Origin: Gracilaria domingensis | Lineage: Eukaryota; Rhodophyta; Florideophyceae; Gracilariales; Gracilariaceae | Assembly: GCA_022539475.1 (NCBI GenBank) | Contig: VCMS01000055.1 | Location: 124,001 to 188,000, forward strand | DNA length: 64,000 nucleotides | Direction: 5' to 3' | Part shown: positions 35,604 to 50,664 of the stretch, piece after piece | Numbering within the stretch: position 1 is the first letter of the stretch | How the letters are laid out: each line of letters begins with the position of its first letter | Translations under genes and position numbers: made by a program | The notes under the pieces: generated by a model | The model's input: only the letters and a program-made list of their open reading frames with translations | Database searches by the model: none | Told to the model about the DNA's origin: nothing

Positions 35604-38600
35604 ATGTCTGTGGCGGTTGACACCCCGGGCAATGGCTATGCTGCTATCCCGAATGATTTGGCCGGCGTTGAACGCATGTGTGAACAGCTTTACACAGCCC
35701 AAGATGCCACCATCCGTCAGCAAGCCGAATCAGCTTTGCTTTCACTTGCATCAAACCCAAGGCATTTGTCCCAGTGCACCATGATCTTGGAAAACTCAGC
35801 AGTAAGTTTTCATCCTTCCGTATCTTATATTGTTCTTCTGCGACCATCACCGCTTGTCTTTCTCCAGCGGGAGTACGAATCTGCTGCTAACCATTTTATC
35901 CTCTCTCGCCTTTGTCTGATCCTTAAATGATGTGATGACCATGCAGGCTCCATATGCACAAAAGTTTGCAGCATGGACACTTACCAAACTTATAACTTCC
36001 TATTGGTCGCAGATTGGTGTACAGGAACGCGTTGAACTGCGAAACTACGTGCTTAATTACATGGCCAACAAGGGCCCACAACTTGAGCAGTACGTGAGAT
36101 TAGAGCTAACAACCCTTCTTTGTCGTGTTACAAAGCTGGGGTGGAATGATGGAGACAGTCATCGCGGCACCGTTGATGATGTTTGTCGCTTTCTCGATGC
36201 CTCCGAAGAACATTGCATAATCGGGCTCCAAATTCTTGCGCGGCTAGTGTCTGATATGAACACCAGTGCTACCACGTTTCGCCGTACTATAACTCACTCT
36301 CAAGCACGAAAGGTTTCCTTATCTTTCCGTGACTTGCAGCTGTTGAAGGTTTTCAACATTGCTATCAATACTTTCGCCAAATTGTCGCCTCCTCCTCAGC
36401 ACGCAAAATTACGTTCGTGTGCATTGGAACTTTCTCGTGCGTGTCTATCGTACGATTTTATCGGAACCAGTCTAGACGAGAGCAGTGAAGATATTGGAAC
36501 GCTTCATCCACCAACGACATGGCATGTCATTGTTGAGGATCCAAGCACTGTCAAGGTCTTCATGGATACCTACCGCGCCCTTTGTAATTCTGACAGTACA
36601 CAATCGTCCAAAGCTTTAGAGTGCCTTATACAGCTGGTGAGTATGCGACGTACTTTGTTTACCAAAGAAGAACTCCGTGTGTTGAATATTCAAAGGCATA
36701 TGGCTGCCACTTTAGAAATTCTTTCGAATCGTATGGGATTGGATGACCACAACAATTATCATCAATTTTGCAGATGGCTTGCGCGGTTAAAGGTGAACTA
36801 TCAGCTCGACGAAATTGCGAACGTAGACATCTACCCACAATGGATTGAACTTGTATCAAGCTTTACCGTACAATCACTCGCAGCGGATTGGAACTGGGTT
36901 GGCGATAGTTTGTATTACGTGCTCTCGTTATGGGCGAAGCTGATCGCTGCAAAGCCATATCTGAAAAGCGGTGTTGATACCCGGTTGGATGTGCATGTTG
37001 TCAAGATCATTGAGCAGTACATTTCGCGACGACTTGTGTCTATTCGACAAGCGGATGATGATGACGAAGATGACTTTTCGGAGCATCTAGACGCCATTCC
37101 CATGATATTCAGACTGCAGTACGAAAAGTCCGCTGTGTTCCTGACATCGTTAATGGATCCTATGCTTGAAAACTACAAGGCATTTGCAGCAAGCGGAGGC
37201 GTTGGAGCGAATCCTCATGAAGTGTCCCGCTTGGAGCGTGAACTCGCCTGGCTCGTGCGCATCATCGGTGCTGTCGTTGGAGGCAAGGCGAATTCGCTTA
37301 GCTCTGAGCAACAGGAGCTTACGGAAGGCGAGCTTAGTGCGCGTGTTTTCCAGCTCATGATACATACGGTGAACGCCGATAATGTGGCTCGCAATCGACC
37401 AGGAGTAACACCGAGTGCGTTGGCGACTCCCTCTGGCAGAGCAAGGAACACGAAAGGAGCTATAGTGTTGGATGCGGCAATAGCAGATTTCACACAAGCA
37501 TTCCGGCGTTCCTACATCGGCGAAGAAGCGGTTGCAAACAGCAAAGTGTATGTGAAAATGGCCGAAAGGCTAGGCATGACCGATCATATGCACGTACTCG
37601 ACGTTGTGGCGTCAAAGATTGCTTGCAACCTTCGAAACTACGGGGTTGTCGACGGTCTTCAGATCATTGGCAAATCTTTGTCCCTTTTACAAGACTTGGC
37701 TTCTGGTTACAGCAGCGGCCGCGTTTTATGCAAGCTTCAGACAATCAGGGATATGATTCAGAGTCATGACGAAGAATCATTTCCATTCATGAAAGGACCT
37801 GATGCACACATGGGTCGCCACCGAACCACGTTCTATCAAACTTTGCTTCGCATCTTATTCGCTAGTCCTTCCACAAGTGCCGACCCAGAACGTGAGTTCA
37901 CCCAGTTTATGGAACCGCTACAAAGAAAGCTAGAAGTGTTGGCAACCCTGCCAAGCAAAGAAGCATTCTTGAACGACCAGTCAGTGAAAGCTGCAACAAT
38001 TGGCGTTCTTCGCGACTTGCGTGGAGTCGCAGCAACTGTGGCTAATAGAAAGACTTACACATTGTTTTTCGACTGGCTTTATCCAACGCACACACCGGTC
38101 TTGTTGAAGATTTGCAGTGTTTTTTCGGAAGCCGGAGTCCCGGAAGTAACCAATGTTGTTTTGAAGTTCTTCACCGAGCTTGTGTTCAACAAGTCTCAAC
38201 GAATTGTGTTCGACAGTTCTTCTCCGAATGGAATTCTTCTCTTCCGAGAAGCATCCAAGGTTCTCGAGACATATGGAAAGTACACTCTAGCAAACTGGGA
38301 AAGAATTGGAGGAACTGCCATGGTGAAGAAGAATAACTCGGTAGATGCATATCGAGTACTCTACAAAGGTACATGGGTTTGCTTGCTCATGTTCCAAAGA
38401 GCTCTATCCGGCGGCTACGTTAACTTTGGCGTTTTTGCTCTCTACGGTGATCCTGCCTTGAAGAACGCAATGGCAATATGCTTCCAACTGATACTCGCTG
38501 TTCCCATTGACCAGCTGCTCGCATATCCTAAAGTCGCTAGGGCGCACTTTGGACTATTGGAAATTTTGGCGGCCAGCCATCCCAAGGATATAGCACAATT

Positions 38601-39102
38601 AGACCATGTGACTTTCAGCCGTATCCTTGAGTCTCTCAGAGAGGGTCTTCAGTCATATGAGGTTTGGATGAGTTCCCAGTCGGCGTCAGCGATTGACGCA
38701 CTGTCAGCGTTTAGATTTAAGCAGGCCATGAAAGGTAGCGACTACGGTCGGATGATGCAAGCGCATGTTGATCAATCTCCAGAGCTGTTCCCTTCCTGTC
38801 TTGAAATCATCTTTACGATGATTATTAACATTGACTGTACGAATCAATGGAGCTTGTCAAGACCATTACTGAGCCTGATCTTGACAAATCAAGACACCTA
38901 TGTCAAGATCAAGAATAGAGTCATCCAATCTCAGCCTCCAGAGCGACAGAGTGGGGTAGCCTCAGCATTTGACAAACTGATGTTTGACGTGCAGATGAAC
39001 CTGGAAAGTAAGAATCGAGATCGATTCACACAGCAGGTTACGCAATTCCGTCTCGCGCTGAGAGAGGTAGGAGTCACAGACGGTTTGGTTTTGGGGAGCT
39101 AG
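35604..39102 (+). CDS. XPO7: Exportin-7 (RanBP16), one intron, join(35604..35801, 35947..39102)
   Basis: 1117 residues. Importin-beta superfamily transport receptor built of HEAT repeats; exports proteins with RanGTP. Exon 1 (66 codons) encodes GVERMCEQLYTAQDATIRQQAE, matching the first HEAT helix. The intron (gtaagt at 35802 to gcag at 35946, 145 nt, phase 0) joins ENSA to APYAQKFAAWTLTKL, restoring the family's second helix. Signatures along exon 2: RNYVLNYMANKGP, TKLGWNDG, DFIGTSLDESSEDIGT, NNYHQFCRWLARLKVNYQL, ELAWLVRIIGAVVGGK, SSPNGILLFREASK, LSGGYVNFGVFALYGDPAL and NQWSLSRPLLSLIL. These are specific to XPO7 rather than XPO4. An alternative acceptor at 35869 would put an early stop in frame. 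Confidence 0.94.
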
Positions 39103-39155
39103 GTTGTGTACGCGTTTCGCATGGCGAGAGACTGCGGGTTGTTCAGGCGGTAGAA

Positions 39156-39961
39156 TCATGAGTCGTCGTTGACTCGCTTTTTAATTCGTAAGATGTACAA
39201 CGTTTCTATACCAGCTCTTCGTTTCATTAATTGATACACACTTAAACCGAGACCTTCGGCCATTTGCATAACCTCTACTATCTTGTTGGCTTCGAGCAGT
39301 AAGAGATAAGCTACACCTGTTTCACTGAGGAAGAGATTTAAAGACTTGAGGAACCTGTCAATCACTTCTCGCCCGTCTTTTCCACCTGCCCATGACGCTG
39401 AAATATCGTGCTTGGTCAGCGCACGTTGCAACTCGTCGTCATCCGTCGGAACGTACGGTGGATTAAAAACTATAACGTCAAACTGAAACATGGGACGAAA
39501 GGCCGTGAAAAGGTCGCAGAGCACGGGATCCACATTGTGCAAACTGCTGTGACGCAGAAGTTGGTTTGTCTTTGCCGTGGCGAGAGCGTTTACGTCAGTA
39601 GAGAAGCAAAACGAAGTTGGAAGAAGAGTTGCAAGGGTTTCTGTGACCAATCCAGAGCCAGACCTGTACACGAAGGAAACATTTCGATTTACTCATGAGG
39701 GCCAATATTAGCATCTACAATCAGAAGGAAGTTATGTGCTTTTCCAAAACGCGACCAAAGTTTGATGCATATACCCGCAGATTCTCGCCTGGGGGCGAAC
39801 GAACCTGAAGACTAAACAAAAGTTAATATCACGTACCCAATTTCAAGACAAACACCAGCAGACCCGACGACATGGGTCAGTAGACTCTTCTCGTGATGCA
39901 ACGCGTCTATGAGCAAAAACGTGTCTTCCGATGACGGATACACACCATCAGCCCCATCCAT
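39156..39961 (-). CDS. N6AMT1: Protein N5-glutamine methyltransferase HemK2/N6AMT1, one intron, join(39156..39663, 39837..39961)
   Basis: 210 residues. With Trm112 this enzyme methylates the Gln of the GGQ motif of release factor eRF1. Exon 1 begins at ATG 39961 and encodes GVYPSSEDTFLLIDAL, the family's substrate-side motif (EPAEDTFLLLDAL in relatives). Splicing gtacgt (donor at 39836) to acag (39664), 173 nt, creates CLEIGSGSGLVTETLA, the SAM-binding glycine loop, which is split in the genomic sequence. The catalytic NPPY stands in FDVIVFNPPYVP; SWAGGKDGREVIDRF follows as in family members. Tail to tail with XPO7. The N-terminus is shorter than in animals by about 20 residues, so another upstream exon is conceivable. 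Confidence 0.92.
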
Positions 39962-40924
39962 TCAAGAGCACACGCAACGCAAAGCAAGATAAATGTTGAA
40001 GGCTATAGATATACATCGATCAAAGGAACATGAAACCAAACAAAAAACTATGGTCAGTCAATGGCGACTATGGAAATTGCTCTAAGACGGAAAGTGTTCA
40101 GCTTCGGAAGTCAATTCAGAAAGTTGTTGCATTGTTTTGGATCCTCATAGTACTGAGACTAGGCTCACCTCTTTGAGGCATTGATTCATCATATCGAAAC
40201 TGTACGGAGCCAAATGGATCCCGAACTGGGGCGCTTGGCGGCGATCAAGTAACTTACCGCACTGAATCTGCCTTGTCACTTGTTCCTACACCACGATGAA
40301 AGATGTATCTAACTTCGTATTTGACTTTGTTCCCGAGGTTGATACGCGAATGCTTCCAGGTTGATTGTACCTTCGGTACTTGCGACTTGATCTAGCTCTC
40401 CCCGGGTGGGAGTCCCGGCTGTACGCAAATCTTGGCAACAACCAATGTGCAAACTTGAAATTTGGGTTGACCTTTCAGACTTTTCGAGAAAACTTTCTCT
40501 ACTAAAAAATGCCAGTGTCGGCTTGGCCCCGCCCAACACGTCGACGCCCTCCACGCTGCGCGCTGGTTCGTCGGCGTCATCATGTTGGCTTGATGAACCG
40601 GACCATACACAGCACACCACGTATGCCTCCGGCATATCGCTGTGTTTTCTTTCGTTGTATGAAGTTAACCCGTTCATGCTTCTTTGTCTTAAAGACCTGA
40701 CGCGCCTCCCCAGCTCGTTATCCTGTGCCGAACCCCAACAGTACAACACCATCCTTCTTTTGACGCTCCCACGACACTTGTTTCGGACACGGCTCCCTAA
40801 CCCGCAGTCATCATCCTCTCCGTGTCGCTAATCGCCTTTCCAACAAACGAACCACGCAGTTTCGCGCCTGATCTTTCGCTCTCAGTCGGGACATCCATCG
40901 CTTGCTCCTCCTTGCTCTTGCGAC
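39962..40924. other. Divergent intergenic region N6AMT1/UFD1
   Basis: About 960 bp. Overlapping ORFs of 63-147 codons occur on both strands at 40309-40831 but share no family features. No RNA gene seen. Confidence 0.45.
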
Positions 40925-41881
40925 ATGTGGGGTGGAAATGGATTTCCGTTCGGAGGCAACTTTGGAGATGATTCTTATGAACAAGCTGCCGCAGCACCTG
41001 GTGTTTTCACTCGCCAGTTCCGGTGTTACCCGGTGTCGTTCATAGACAAATCCGAGCTGGAAAATGGTGACAAAATCGTTCTGCCTCCCTCAGCGCTCGA
41101 CTTTCTAGCGCGACAAAACATTGCATTTCCTATGTTGTTCCAGCTAGAATCGCGCAATGGCAGGAAGACTCATTGTGGTGTACAGGAGTTCATAGCCGAA
41201 GAAGGCCACGCCAACGTGCCATACTGGCTCATGCAGAATTTATTGGTATCCGAAGGTGGTATGATAACTATCCGGAATGCAAATCTTCCGAAAGGAAACT
41301 TCGTCAAGTTCCAGCCGCAAACGTCAGACTTTCTAAAGATCTTTAATCCAAAAGCCGTCCTAGAGGCTACTCTTCGAAGTTTCACATGCCTCACCAAGGG
41401 CGACTCAATTGCAATCAACTATAACAACAAAGTTTATTACATCGATGTGCTCGAAGTGGCGCCAGGAGAGGCCATATCGATTATCGAGACAGATGTAAAT
41501 GTCGAATTTGCCGCTCCAAAAGACTATGTGGAGCCGGAAGCCACCAAGCCCAACAACGTGCCAGGAAGACCGAACGCTGGCATAAAGATCGGTCAATCGA
41601 ACAGCGATCCATCTTCGCGACTTAAGGATCGATTAGAAATGCTCAAGAAGCGAATGCCGGTCGAAGAAGACAGTGACTCTAGCGATGACGACACTGCCCC
41701 TCAACAGCCGTCATTTCCAGGTTCTGGACAGACACTGAAGACCAGCGCCAAGACCGGTGGTCTAGTGTTTGGTGGCCCTTCTTCAAACCCCACTGCTGAT
41801 GATGCAGCAAAGATCGAAGAAGATGACAACGAGAAGAAACCGTTTGTAGCGTTCGGTGGCCAAGGTAGATCACTAAGATAG
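40925..41881 (+). CDS. UFD1: Ubiquitin fusion degradation protein 1
   Basis: 318 residues. Partner of NPL4 in the p97/CDC48 complex that extracts ubiquitinated proteins, as in ER-associated degradation. The double-psi barrel N-domain is clear: FTRQFRCYPVSFIDKSELENGDKIVLPPSAL, PMLFQLES, THCGVQEFIAEEGHANVPYW, LLVSEGGMITIRNANLPKG and YVEPEATKP after the barrel (motifs given as short pieces). The C-terminal third has RLKDRLEMLKKRMP and a Gly/Phe ending (KKPFVAFGGQGRSL) like other UFD1 proteins. It has no targeting peptide, so it is the ordinary cytosolic or nuclear form. Confidence 0.95.
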   Translation: MWGGNGFPFGGNFGDDSYEQAAAAPGVFTRQFRCYPVSFIDKSELENGDKIVLPPSALDFLARQNIAFPMLFQLESRNGRKTHCGVQEFIAEEGHANVPYWLMQNLLVSEGGMITIRNANLPKGNFVKFQPQTSDFLKIFNPKAVLEATLRSFTCLTKGDSIAINYNNKVYYIDVLEVAPGEAISIIETDVNVEFAAPKDYVEPEATKPNNVPGRPNAGIKIGQSNSDPSSRLKDRLEMLKKRMPVEEDSDSSDDDTAPQQPSFPGSGQTLKTSAKTGGLVFGGPSSNPTADDAAKIEEDDNEKKPFVAFGGQGRSLR

Positions 41882-43145
41882 ATTGGTCCGGTTAAACGTT
41901 TCGTAAATGCATAGGCTCAGATGTGTCGAACAAGCCCATGGCTCAATACTTCATGTAATCTATGAGACGAAATGCTCCCACTGTCACCGCCGCCCTCGTT
42001 TTCATAGTCCATTATCCCGAAGTTCATGCTTTCGCTTATCCCCAGCGCGCCGCGGCCGTGCTTCGTCAATCCTGAATCCAGCTCGCGTTGCCTTTGCGAG
42101 CGGTTCAAGACGTTGCAGCTTACAACTTGCTAACTCTTGTTCAACCGCTGTCGCACCGCATCGTTCGGCGCTTCTGGGGCCCTGGACGTCGTGGCGTATG
42201 AATCCGGTCGCCAGTGTTTCTCCAGTCACTCTGCATTGAATCCCACCGAATACGTCGCTGTTGGTGACCGCGCGTACGACACACATTCGTGTTGCGCATA
42301 CTCATTCTGTGTAGCACAGTTGATCTGTGCTACACAACGGATCATGTGTCCTGCACAGAATGTGTATATCCTGGAACGACACGCAGCTCCACCCCTCGGA
42401 CCTAAACGTTACCGTCACGTCATCCGCCGCTCTCCTGCAAGCCAGCATTGTCGTACAGGAAACGATATACTATCGTAGATACTCAATGCTGTATAAATCA
42501 CTACTGTTTTCCGAGGATAGAACGTCTGTCAAGCGTTCTGCGCCGTTTCCAGCGGCAATTGCTATCAGTGGACCTGTGATATGAACCCGTATAACTCACT
42601 GCATTGATAGTTCGGCTATATTACATATGATAATCACATGATGATCATGATGAGGAGCAGTACCTCTTCACATATGTAACGTATGCAAAGTACGTGTTGT
42701 TGGCGTGGCGGTCTCGTTACGGGTAATTCGTCCGATAACTCCTTTTTGGATGCCTGTTCGCCATCCCATGCGCCTCAACGAATCATCCGAAACTCATCAA
42801 ACTCGATACTTCTTCGTTCTTCTTCTGTGGTATGCGAGCTATGCAGCGAATTGTTGTCTCTACCTGCAGCACTCAGTGCTCCAAACAAGCCCAATTTTAG
42901 AGGCTAGCATGCTCGCATGGGCTTCACGAATCCTTCTGGATCGCTCTTTACATCTCTTTGTGTTACACTTCGATTCTAAAATTGAGTTTCGCAAGAGGAA
43001 TGTATTCTTGTTGTATACATACAAAAAGCGTTTTCTAAGAAACAAGGAGTTGATTCACAGAAAAGCGTATTTACGCAGACAATGCTATTGTCACATTATA
43101 GAACAGGGAACAAGAGCAAGCATTCGGTGTGTGCGGAAAAGAGCG
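41882..43145. other. Intergenic region with a perfect hairpin
   Basis: About 1.26 kb between convergent UFD1 and the prenyl synthase gene. Contains the 12-bp hairpin at 42308-42336. A 176-codon ORF (42705-43235) runs antisense into the synthase 3' end and is not believed. AT-rich near 42600-42680. Confidence 0.45.
42308..42336. repeat. Perfect inverted repeat, 12-bp arms and 5-nt loop
   Basis: Arms TGTGTAGCACAG (42308-42319) and CTGTGCTACACA (42325-42336) are exact reverse complements around TTGAT. No ORF crosses it convincingly. It lies about 430 bp past the UFD1 stop, so it could be a short-RNA hairpin, a protein binding palindrome or a small foldback insertion. No T-run follows, so a simple terminator reading is not supported. 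Confidence 0.7.
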
Positions 43146-47394
<4,249 letters not shown>

Positions 47395-48353
47395 GGGAAT
47401 AAGCCCGGAGGAAACTCTTTTCCTCTTCGCGCCTATCATGTTTGAATTGGTCTAAGGAGTATGTACTGGGACCTAAATGTTCACCCGCATCATTCGTTGC
47501 AACCACTGGACAGCACTGAGAATTCCCAGCAGATATCTTCAATTGCTTCACTAACAGCTTGTTATGCCCCGCCGTGGCAACATTAGAATGACATTGTTAA
47601 CATTGTCATCAAACGAGTAGTAGTAAACTGATAATAGCAACTTATTCACGTTGTAAAGTTTATCTAGGAGAACGTATTTACCTGCAGAAGATGACCGAGA
47701 CGGCGGTAGGGTCTCAGTGTAGAGCCTTCTTTGGGCAACTGGGTATGTATGCGCACAGCCAGACCGAGAACCCTTCTTGATGTACAGTACCAAACTGGAT
47801 ATAGGGTGTCACATGGACCCTATACCCAAAGCGAGTTGAAGACTGGTGCATAGGGAAGCAGGTCAGGAAGAAACTTTCTCTCTCTCTCTCTCTCTCATTT
47901 ATGGGCACCCTAGCTTAACTAGAACTAGCTGCGGAACGTTTCTGAAAAAAAATGCTCTCTCACTGAAAAGGCCAACACTTAAACAAACTTAGTCTTCCAT
48001 ACTTCGCGCTTGCAAAGTGTCTTGGAGACGAATGATCTTATATCATAGTTTCAGGGACATCTCGAAAGCGAGAACACTTGCTGAAGGTCCAAGGTTTTTG
48101 TCATACTAGCTCCTAGTTTTACAATTTCCGATTGCGACAAATATAGAAGCGTTATTGTTTAACCTTCCCCTAAGCGGTGTATATCTACTTTTAAAGAAAG
48201 CGCCGTGAAATCAAACAGTGCGTGCCAGAAGTTGTGCACGCCGTTTCTTTAAGCGGCGACGGGATGTTGGTTTCGTCTGGATCAAAGGATGTCATGATTT
48301 ACATCCAAAGACCGAAAGCGAAACCAACATCCTGAAACCTTTGGCCATCATTC
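47395..48353. other. Intergenic region with microsatellite, repeat copy and a stranded WD40-like segment
   Basis: About 960 bp. Contains a (CT)n microsatellite at about 47875-47897, repeat copy B (47881-47980), and at 48209-48335 a stretch that translates as a WD40-like blade (AVSLSGDGMLVSSGSKDVMI) in the frame of the following gene, closed by a TGA. Confidence 0.5.
47881..47980 (+). repeat. Diverged interspersed repeat, copy B
   Basis: Same orientation and block order as copy A at 12961-13056: CT-run, TTTATGGG, a GTTTCTG block, CTCTCACT, AAGGCCAA. It begins in the (CT)n tract. Confidence 0.4.
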
Positions 48354-49631
48354 ATGAACAACCTTCTTCAAAACAGAGAACTCGGAAAAGAGGTCTCTAT
48401 CACCAGGAAATGGAGAACACATAGATTAGACGCAACGCGTAAAGTAGATTTGGCAACAATGAAAGTATTCAGTATCGACCTGGATAAAACTGGAGAACAT
48501 ATTCTCACCGCAGGGTTTTTACCCGCTGGAGTCGACCCGGAGGGATTACATGGCGGAGCAGTGGCCATTTACAAATATCCAAGCCGTGGCATCGCAACTC
48601 AGGATATTGAACATGGTCCATTGGATTGGAATACATTTGGAATGGCCCCTATACGATGCTTCCGCTTTGCAGAAGACAGCAAAAGATTCTTCACCGGACA
48701 CCACAAAGAGTTTGGAGTTCCACATGATGATGGACTGTTAACTGAATGGGACTCGGAATGCTTCCAACCGATATCGGCTTACTACTTCGATGGAGCAAGC
48801 GCTCGGGGACTGGAAGTTTCTCATGCTCCGGGTGCATATCAGGGTTTCATGTGCGCTGTACTTGAAGAGTCGAAAGACTTAGTGTGTATTGACACGCGAA
48901 GCTGTAATGGTCAAACAGTACAGTCCTTTTTCGTGAAGGGCCATGACTTTCCAGTGAGAAGCGCGGAGTGGGCGCCTTCAAATCCATTTCTTTTGGCTTC
49001 ATGCGACGCAACTGGACAGGCTTGCCTCTTTGACATCCGACGCTCTGGTCTTGATGCTTGCTTACTTAAGTTCGATCCGTTACGAAGGCTAGGTATAGAA
49101 AACCGGCAAGCTATTATTCATCCTGGTGAGGGGTATCGGTTTTCTAAAAGACAATGTCAATCACCAAACTATCAACGAAACTTTAAGGCTCCACTACTTG
49201 GTTTAGGTCGTGCTTGGACGCCAGAGTATTCTGTGCCGGCACAATCACACGATACGGAGTGTGACTACCGATTTAGTTCAGCTCCAGAGATTCACTTTTC
49301 AGTAGATGGCACCGAGGTTGTTACCGCAGGCCCGGCTACGTCCTTTCGTGTTTGGGACGTGATTACTGGTAGACTTGTATCCGAGGGTTTTGATCTCTCG
49401 ATTTATCGCCCGCCAGTAATGCCGCACATGCAAATGGCTCCGGATGGGGTCCACATGATATGGCATGTAGGAAGCGACAGTAATCTACAATTAATGGACA
49501 TAGAAAAAGGCAAAGTGGTGGACATAGCAGAAGGCAGGGACGGACGATTTTACGGCAACGTTAAGGTGCACCCGTTGGAGAACGAGGTAGTCAGTGCCCA
49601 CAAACGCAATCTTAACATTTGGACGTTTTAA
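48354..49631 (+). CDS. WD40-repeat protein
   Basis: 425 residues from ATG 48354. A beta-propeller is indicated by repeated blades: VFSIDLDKTGEHILTAGF with GGAVAIYKY, PIRCFRFAEDSKRFFTGH, PVRSAEWAPSNPFLLASC with ATGQACLFDIRRSG, EIHFSVDGTEVVTAGPATSF with RVWDVITGRLV, and NVKVHPLENEVVSAHKRNLN ending IWTF. The DIRRSG blade resembles substrate-receptor WD proteins such as ERCC8/CSA, but not enough for assignment. About six blades are visible, and a plausible missing one lies upstream in the same frame (48209-48338), cut off by a TGA 15 bp before the ATG. So this may be a gene with a wrong start, an unseen 5' exon, or a recent nonsense change. Confidence 0.75.
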   Translation: MNNLLQNRELGKEVSITRKWRTHRLDATRKVDLATMKVFSIDLDKTGEHILTAGFLPAGVDPEGLHGGAVAIYKYPSRGIATQDIEHGPLDWNTFGMAPIRCFRFAEDSKRFFTGHHKEFGVPHDDGLLTEWDSECFQPISAYYFDGASARGLEVSHAPGAYQGFMCAVLEESKDLVCIDTRSCNGQTVQSFFVKGHDFPVRSAEWAPSNPFLLASCDATGQACLFDIRRSGLDACLLKFDPLRRLGIENRQAIIHPGEGYRFSKRQCQSPNYQRNFKAPLLGLGRAWTPEYSVPAQSHDTECDYRFSSAPEIHFSVDGTEVVTAGPATSFRVWDVITGRLVSEGFDLSIYRPPVMPHMQMAPDGVHMIWHVGSDSNLQLMDIEKGKVVDIAEGRDGRFYGNVKVHPLENEVVSAHKRNLNIWTF

Positions 49632-50664
49632 CTTCACACGCCTGTTATCCTTAAAGGTATCCTCATAATTATCGTGCGAGTTGAACGTGAAGACATAACA
49701 TTATTATGAACGACAAATGTAAAGCGAAACGGATTGAGTGGGTTTGAAAGCCTTTGTTTCGTTTCTTGGCAGAAGAATTTTCCCAATATATCCTATTTAG
49801 AAAACGGAAAGGACACGGTTACTGCTTGTTGTGTTGAGTCAACGCAAGTAGCAGTGCTTAATGAGCATACGTAGAAGTCTTTCTCATTCGAAATTTGTCG
49901 GCACATGGATCTTTAAAGGAAGCCCAATTCCGATACGTGTGTCCATTTATATCTCATTTAGCGGAAGAACCCCTGTGAGTGATTGCACACCAAGGTTCTT
50001 CAATGACGCTGAGCATTACGCCCTGACTCGTCCGAAAAGAACTCTATCGCGGAGTTTCTGCCATCTTTCCCTTCAAGAGGGTGAAGACGTTATGCAGAGC
50101 GAATAATTAGAATGTGTACTGGAAATGTGTTGGCTTCTCTATTGAAAGCTAGCTTCCTCAATCGCACAGTTTGCTCCAAGTTGTATTTGGGCTAGCCTCT
50201 AGTGATAAAGAAGAGAAATTGTATTTAAAGTGGGCTTAAGAAGACGTAGTGTGAGAACCGCGTTTTTGTCATGATTCTGGATTGCTGGGGCTTGCAGAGC
50301 ACTCGTAAAGAAGGAAGTAAAGAAAGAACAAGTGACCCACACAGAGGAACATAATGGCACAAATACAAGCATCCTTTGAACAATCCGAATGCTTTGATTA
50401 TATCAAATAACTTATATGATGAACTGCAGGTAACACTTTCACGTGTAATTAAGCATAGGTTTTTAGCAAGGTTTCATGACAAACTAACACACACAGAAAG
50501 CAAAGTGTCGACGACCTTGATAGGGATACAACAAAGCTTAAGAGGAAAGGGTTTACTGTGTTTGTATTTACTGTACAAGTTATGGTCCAAAAAATGTTGT
50601 GTGTTGTCACACACCTTCTCAGGATGTACGACATGCAGAAGCGTTGACGTTTAAAATTTTATGG
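49632..50664. other. Convergent intergenic region, nothing recognised
   Basis: About 1 kb between the WD40 gene and the CRAL-TRIO gene. Only short ORFs without domain character (for example 49861-50106). AT-rich at 50390-50480. Confidence 0.45.

Noticed and set aside
35869-35946. An extra exon in XPO7 starting after the ttctccag at 35868
   Set aside because: Its frame meets a stop within 21 codons; splicing directly to 35947 restores the family sequence.
47875-47897. (CT)n run as a regulatory GAGA-type site
   Set aside because: A simple microsatellite; nothing else supports a regulatory role.
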